Part shown: piece after piece, positions 61,049 through 64,000 of the stretch | Position numbering within the stretch: the first letter of the stretch is position 1 | How the letters are laid out: every line of letters begins with the position of its first letter | Origin: Mucilaginibacter gilvus | GTDB lineage: Bacteria; Bacteroidota; Bacteroidia; Sphingobacteriales; Sphingobacteriaceae | DNA: 64,000 nucleotides | NCBI RefSeq assembly: GCF_004054195.1 | Contig: NZ_SBIW01000007.1 | Span: forward strand, 62,001 to 126,000 | Direction: 5' to 3' | Notes under the pieces: model-generated | The model's database searches: none | Seen by the model: the letters and a program-made list of their open reading frames with translations, nothing else | Told to the model about the DNA's origin: nothing | Program-made: the position numbers and the translations under genes

Positions 61049-62143
61049 TTAAACTTTCTCTTTTTGAAATAAAGCAGGAACGGTACCTATAATAATTTTT
61101 ACGTCCAGCCAAAACGAGTACTTCTGCGCATAAAAGTTGTCTAACTTTTTTCTTTCTCGCTCGCTCATGTCTTCCTTGCCGCGTTTACTTATCTGCCATA
61201 AACCGGTTAGCCCGGCGGGGCCCAAAAAACGCATCGACCACTCGTTGGAGGTAAGCATTTCAGCTTCGTAAACCGGTAATGGCCTGTTACCCACTACGGA
61301 CATATCGCCGCGTAAAATATTGAACAATTGTGGTAATTCATCTAAACTGCTGCTACGTAAAAAGCTGCCCAGTTTGGTAATACGCGGGTCGTTCTTAATT
61401 TTAACAAAGGCCGATTTAGTTGAGCCTTCCTCTTCTGCAGCGTACTGGTTGTCGGTTACAGCCATTTGTGCCAATAGCTGATCAGCATCGGTACGCATCG
61501 AACGGAATTTATAAAAATCGAATATTTTATAACCCGTACCTACACGTTTGCTCTTATAAAATATAGGGCCTCTAGAATCAAACTTAACAGCGATAGCAAC
61601 GACCAGCATTACCGGCGAGAGGCAGATAAGCATTATGCTGGAAATAAAAAGATCTAAGAAGCGCTTACCCGGGGGCATCTTATAAGTAGTGTCTACTTCC
61701 TTAGAAAGCTCCAGCAGGCGGGGTTTTATCAGTTTAAACCTAACCAAAAAGTTAAGGCGCTCGCGCAGGTCTGATGTGGAGAAAGGGTAAGTATAAAAAT
61801 CATGAAGCTTTAGCTTCATAGCTGTTTTAACCAGATTTTTATCATTGCGGGTAGATAGCATTACAATGATCAAACCATTCGTCAGAAAGTTACCCTTCAA
61901 CTTTTGAACCAACTCAAAACACTTTTCTTCCTTATCAACCTCCACTAAAATAATATCGGGGATGGTAAGTATAGATTGATTGCCCAGGTAATCTTCCAGG
62001 TCTTTAAGCGTATCGTTAAAGGCGAAGCGGAAGTTATCGCCAAGATCATTAGCAACCAAATCCTTAAGTTCAAGCCCGGCATAAGCGATCCTGACCCCAG
62101 AGCCCGAATTTTCGTTCCAATCAGTTGCTGTCTGATGCGTCAT
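61049..62143 (-). CDS. Undecaprenyl-phosphate sugar transferase with N-terminal pseudo-receiver
   Basis: A 364-aa protein. Residues about 15-140 have receiver-like folding but the phospho-acceptor position is E68 (IILVEVD) and the conserved Lys-Pro is Tyr-Pro (FYTYPFS), so it cannot be phosphorylated normally. Residues about 158-364 are the bacterial sugar transferase domain (KRFLDLFISSIMLICLSP membrane hairpin, then FYKFRSMRTDADQL, LGSFLRSSSLDELPQLFNILRGDMSVVGNRP and GLTGLWQ). It starts the repeat unit by adding a sugar phosphate to the lipid carrier. It overlaps the upstream receiver gene by 23 nt. Confidence 0.93.
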   Translation of the reverse strand: MTHQTATDWNENSGSGVRIAYAGLELKDLVANDLGDNFRFAFNDTLKDLEDYLGNQSILTIPDIILVEVDKEEKCFELVQKLKGNFLTNGLIIVMLSTRNDKNLVKTAMKLKLHDFYTYPFSTSDLRERLNFLVRFKLIKPRLLELSKEVDTTYKMPPGKRFLDLFISSIMLICLSPVMLVVAIAVKFDSRGPIFYKSKRVGTGYKIFDFYKFRSMRTDADQLLAQMAVTDNQYAAEEEGSTKSAFVKIKNDPRITKLGSFLRSSSLDELPQLFNILRGDMSVVGNRPLPVYEAEMLTSNEWSMRFLGPAGLTGLWQISKRGKEDMSERERKKLDNFYAQKYSFWLDVKIIIGTVPALFQKEKV

Positions 62144-62510
62144 AAACTTGTAGGGCTTGGTTAATGGCTGATTTTAAGGTTGTCGGGTTGAAGGGTTTGT
62201 GGATGTAAGCCTCCACTTTAAACGGCATGTTAGCTACTTGTTCTTCCAGATCGTGTGCTGCCGATAGCATGATAACAGGTATGTTGCGGTAAAACCCGCT
62301 TATTTTTACATTTTTTATAAACGACTGTCCGTCAAAATAAGGCATTTGCAAATCGGAAATTATCAATTTAGGCAGGTTGCCGTCTTCAAGCCAGCTAAAA
62401 GCCTCAATACCATTGTTTTTAACAACAATTTCGTAGTCTTTACTCAATATAAAGCTGAGTAATTTTAATATACTCAAATCGTCATCAACAATTAGTAGTG
62501 TTTTCTTCAT
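62121..62510 (-). CDS. Single-domain response regulator receiver, first EPS gene
   Basis: A 129-aa stand-alone receiver. All key residues are present: D9/D10/D11 acidic pocket, phospho-acceptor D53 (LIISDLQMP), S83 and K105 (IHKPF). There is no output domain. Being first in the EPS operon and overlapping the gene of a pseudo-receiver sugar transferase, it may control that enzyme through direct contact (inference). No kinase gene is adjacent. Confidence 0.9.
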   Translation of the reverse strand: MKKTLLIVDDDLSILKLLSFILSKDYEIVVKNNGIEAFSWLEDGNLPKLIISDLQMPYFDGQSFIKNVKISGFYRNIPVIMLSAAHDLEEQVANMPFKVEAYIHKPFNPTTLKSAINQALQVYDASDSN

Positions 62511-62580
62511 GCCGATATATCGTTGTTTATGCTATAAATATGGTGCTTTTAATTCAAAAAACGCTAAAAAAATTATCTTA

Positions 62581-62610
62581 ATAATGAATTTCAAGTATTA
62601 AATTCATTAT
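62581..62610. promoter_or_regulatory. Perfect 30-bp inverted repeat upstream of the EPS operon
   Basis: ATAATGAATTT and AAATTCATTAT are perfect 11-bp arms with an 8-nt spacer, 71-100 bp before the receiver start and about 180 bp before the divergent gluconokinase. Likely operator; it could also fold as a leader hairpin. Confidence 0.6.
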
Positions 62611-62788
62611 CAAATATTTATAAACAACCGGCAGCTACAACTGCTAAACTAATGACTTTATTAAAAGTAGAGTAAATTATTCATTACTAAATTTTAAATC
62701 AACCGTTAAAGTTCAAAATGTTGACAAATAATACCGATGTTAATTACTTAATGCAATAACTTAGCCAGTATCTATTTTACCGGATTTT

Positions 62789-64000
62789 ATGTCGTTACCG
62801 TATACGCAGAAATACTTTATAGGGATTGATTTAGGTACAGGAAGTACAAAAGCAGTTGCCGTGGATGAGGCTGGTAATACGCTTTGTACTGCGCAATATC
62901 ACTACGCTACACAAAGCCCGAAGCCCGGTTTTAGCGAACAGGAAGCCAATTTGATATGGAACGCTTTTAAAAATTGCATAATTGATATTACCAGCCAGTT
63001 TGATAGTGCACCCGTAGCAATAAGCTTTAGCGCTGCCATGCATAGCATTATGCCGGTGAACGAGCAAGGGGAGGCTTTAGCTAACGCCTTGCTTTGGGCC
63101 GATTCGCGAAGTGGGGATATTGCCAAAGCGTTGCGCGAATCCCCCGAAGGCGAGCATATTTACCACAATACGGGGACTGCCGTCTACGCTATGTCGCCGT
63201 TATGCAAGCTTATTTGGCTGCGGCAAAATGAGCCGGCCTTGTTTAAAAGTGCCCATAAGTTTATCTCCATTAAAGAATATGTTTGGCAAAAGCTATTTGG
63301 TGTTTTTGAGGTAGACCACTCCATTGCATCAGCAACGGGTTTGTTTGATGTGTTAAAGTTAAATTGGTACCCGGAATCACTCAGTTTGGCGGGGATAGAA
63401 AGTAGCAAACTTTCTGTACCGGTAAATACGGGATATACTCGTTTTATCACCCCCGAAGGAGCATTACTGCCCGGCGTTAGCCCGCAAACCGCGTTTGTAA
63501 TTGGTGCCAGCGATGGTTGTTGCGCAAATCTTGGGGGTAACGCCATCCGCCCCGGTATAGCAGCACTTACCATCGGCACCAGCGGAGCAGTTAGGGTAGG
63601 GAGCAGCCAGCCGGCTTATAACTACCGCGCCATGACGTTTAACTACCGGCTTAACCAACAAACTTTTATCTGCGGAGGCGCGGTGAATAATGGGGGAGCC
63701 GCGGCCGACTGGCTTATTAAGGACTTTTTAAAGCTGAGTATCGACGGTGAAGGTTACGCAGCCTTATTCAGCAAAATAGATACCGTTAACGCGGGAAGCG
63801 ATGGCTTGATATTTTTGCCCTATTTGTATGCCGAACGTGCCCCGGTTTGGGATGCTAAAAGCTCGGGTGCTTTTTTAGGGATCACGTTTAAGCACCAGCA
63901 GCAGCATTTTCTACGCGCCGCGCTCGAGGGAATTTGTTTTGCGCTTTACAATGTGCTGAACGCCGTTGAAGAATCATCCCCGGTACCTGTTGAGGAAATT
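62789..64000 (+). CDS. gntK: FGGY-family gluconokinase, 3' end beyond the window
   Basis: Open from the ATG at 62789 to the end of the window (404 codons, no stop). The FGGY kinase features are IGIDLGTGSTKAVAVD at residues 11-26, SAAMHSIMPV, LLWADSRS, SIKEYVWQKLFG, VIGASDGCCANLG and the ATP-binding TIGTSGAVRV and GGAVNNGGAAADWL. The overall pattern fits gluconate kinases of Bacteroidota, which give 6-phosphogluconate; xylulokinase is the main alternative. It is divergent from the EPS operon, across a 278-bp spacer. Confidence 0.88.
   Translation, partial: MSLPYTQKYFIGIDLGTGSTKAVAVDEAGNTLCTAQYHYATQSPKPGFSEQEANLIWNAFKNCIIDITSQFDSAPVAISFSAAMHSIMPVNEQGEALANALLWADSRSGDIAKALRESPEGEHIYHNTGTAVYAMSPLCKLIWLRQNEPALFKSAHKFISIKEYVWQKLFGVFEVDHSIASATGLFDVLKLNWYPESLSLAGIESSKLSVPVNTGYTRFITPEGALLPGVSPQTAFVIGASDGCCANLGGNAIRPGIAALTIGTSGAVRVGSSQPAYNYRAMTFNYRLNQQTFICGGAVNNGGAAADWLIKDFLKLSIDGEGYAALFSKIDTVNAGSDGLIFLPYLYAERAPVWDAKSSGAFLGITFKHQQQHFLRAALEGICFALYNVLNAVEESSPVPVEEI

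Noticed and set aside
1..64000. tRNA, rRNA or CRISPR features
   Set aside because: Scanned by eye for T-loop motifs, rRNA-like blocks and regularly spaced repeats; nothing convincing was found. A covariance-model search would be decisive.

Overview
The window reads as one chromosomal segment of a Bacteroidota bacterium of the Sphingobacteriaceae type (Mucilaginibacter or Pedobacter-like). This is inferred from the family repertoire (type III glutamine synthetase, Oar-like TonB receptor, Bacteroidetes-type TonB, ComEC with a degraded C-terminus), from many TAnnTTTG promoter -7 boxes, and from short inverted-repeat intergenic elements. No rRNA, tRNA, CRISPR array, prophage or intact insertion sequence was recognised.

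Region by region. 1-870: the end of bioA followed 3 nt later by a ferritin-like diiron protein. 1.2-3.7 kb: a membrane-anchored winged-helix regulator divergent from a membrane protein with repeated WEA[TS]P units, then an exported DUF4412-like protein. 3.7-9.7 kb: comEC, a MerR regulator, a broken P-loop kinase gene hemmed in by repeat elements, and alaS. 9.7-12.1 kb: accessory small genes, including two diverged paralogues of an unrecognised EEAK protein, a 108-nt hairpin element, and a lipoprotein/DUF4359/EEAK operon. 12.3-15.7 kb: gatB with a TlpA-like thioredoxin, then an orphan PhoB-type regulator behind in-phase TTAACA-like repeats. 15.8-25.8 kb: an H1-like Ala/Lys protein, an RluA synthase, a lipoprotein gene split at an A8 run, a TPR protein with an H-box but no ATPase, an exported methyltransferase, Rrf2, SelW-like, a catalytically degenerate NUDIX regulator divergent from a type B carboxylesterase, and lpdA.

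26-43 kb: mostly housekeeping and envelope genes: an Oar-like TonB receptor, purM, a ClC transporter, glutamine synthetase III, an outer-membrane porin, tonB, purL with a VOC protein, a DUF1080 protein and an AHSA1 protein. 43.5-49.1 kb: a very large alpha-2-macroglobulin with an intact CVEQ thioester.

49.3-62.5 kb: an eleven-gene minus-strand exopolysaccharide operon. In transcription order it encodes a single-domain receiver, a sugar transferase with a pseudo-receiver, a short TolC-like protein, a Wzc-like co-polymerase, a 47-aa membrane peptide, a Wzy-like polymerase, a hexapeptide acyltransferase, a Wzx-like flippase, two glycosyltransferases, and last a stand-alone NRPS module (adenylation-PCP-thioesterase). 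A 30-bp inverted repeat lies upstream, and a gluconokinase is divergent and runs off the window. The EPS operon with its paired receivers and terminal NRPS module is the best candidate here for an undescribed system: possibly an aminoacyl-decorated polysaccharide, or a small molecule co-produced with it.
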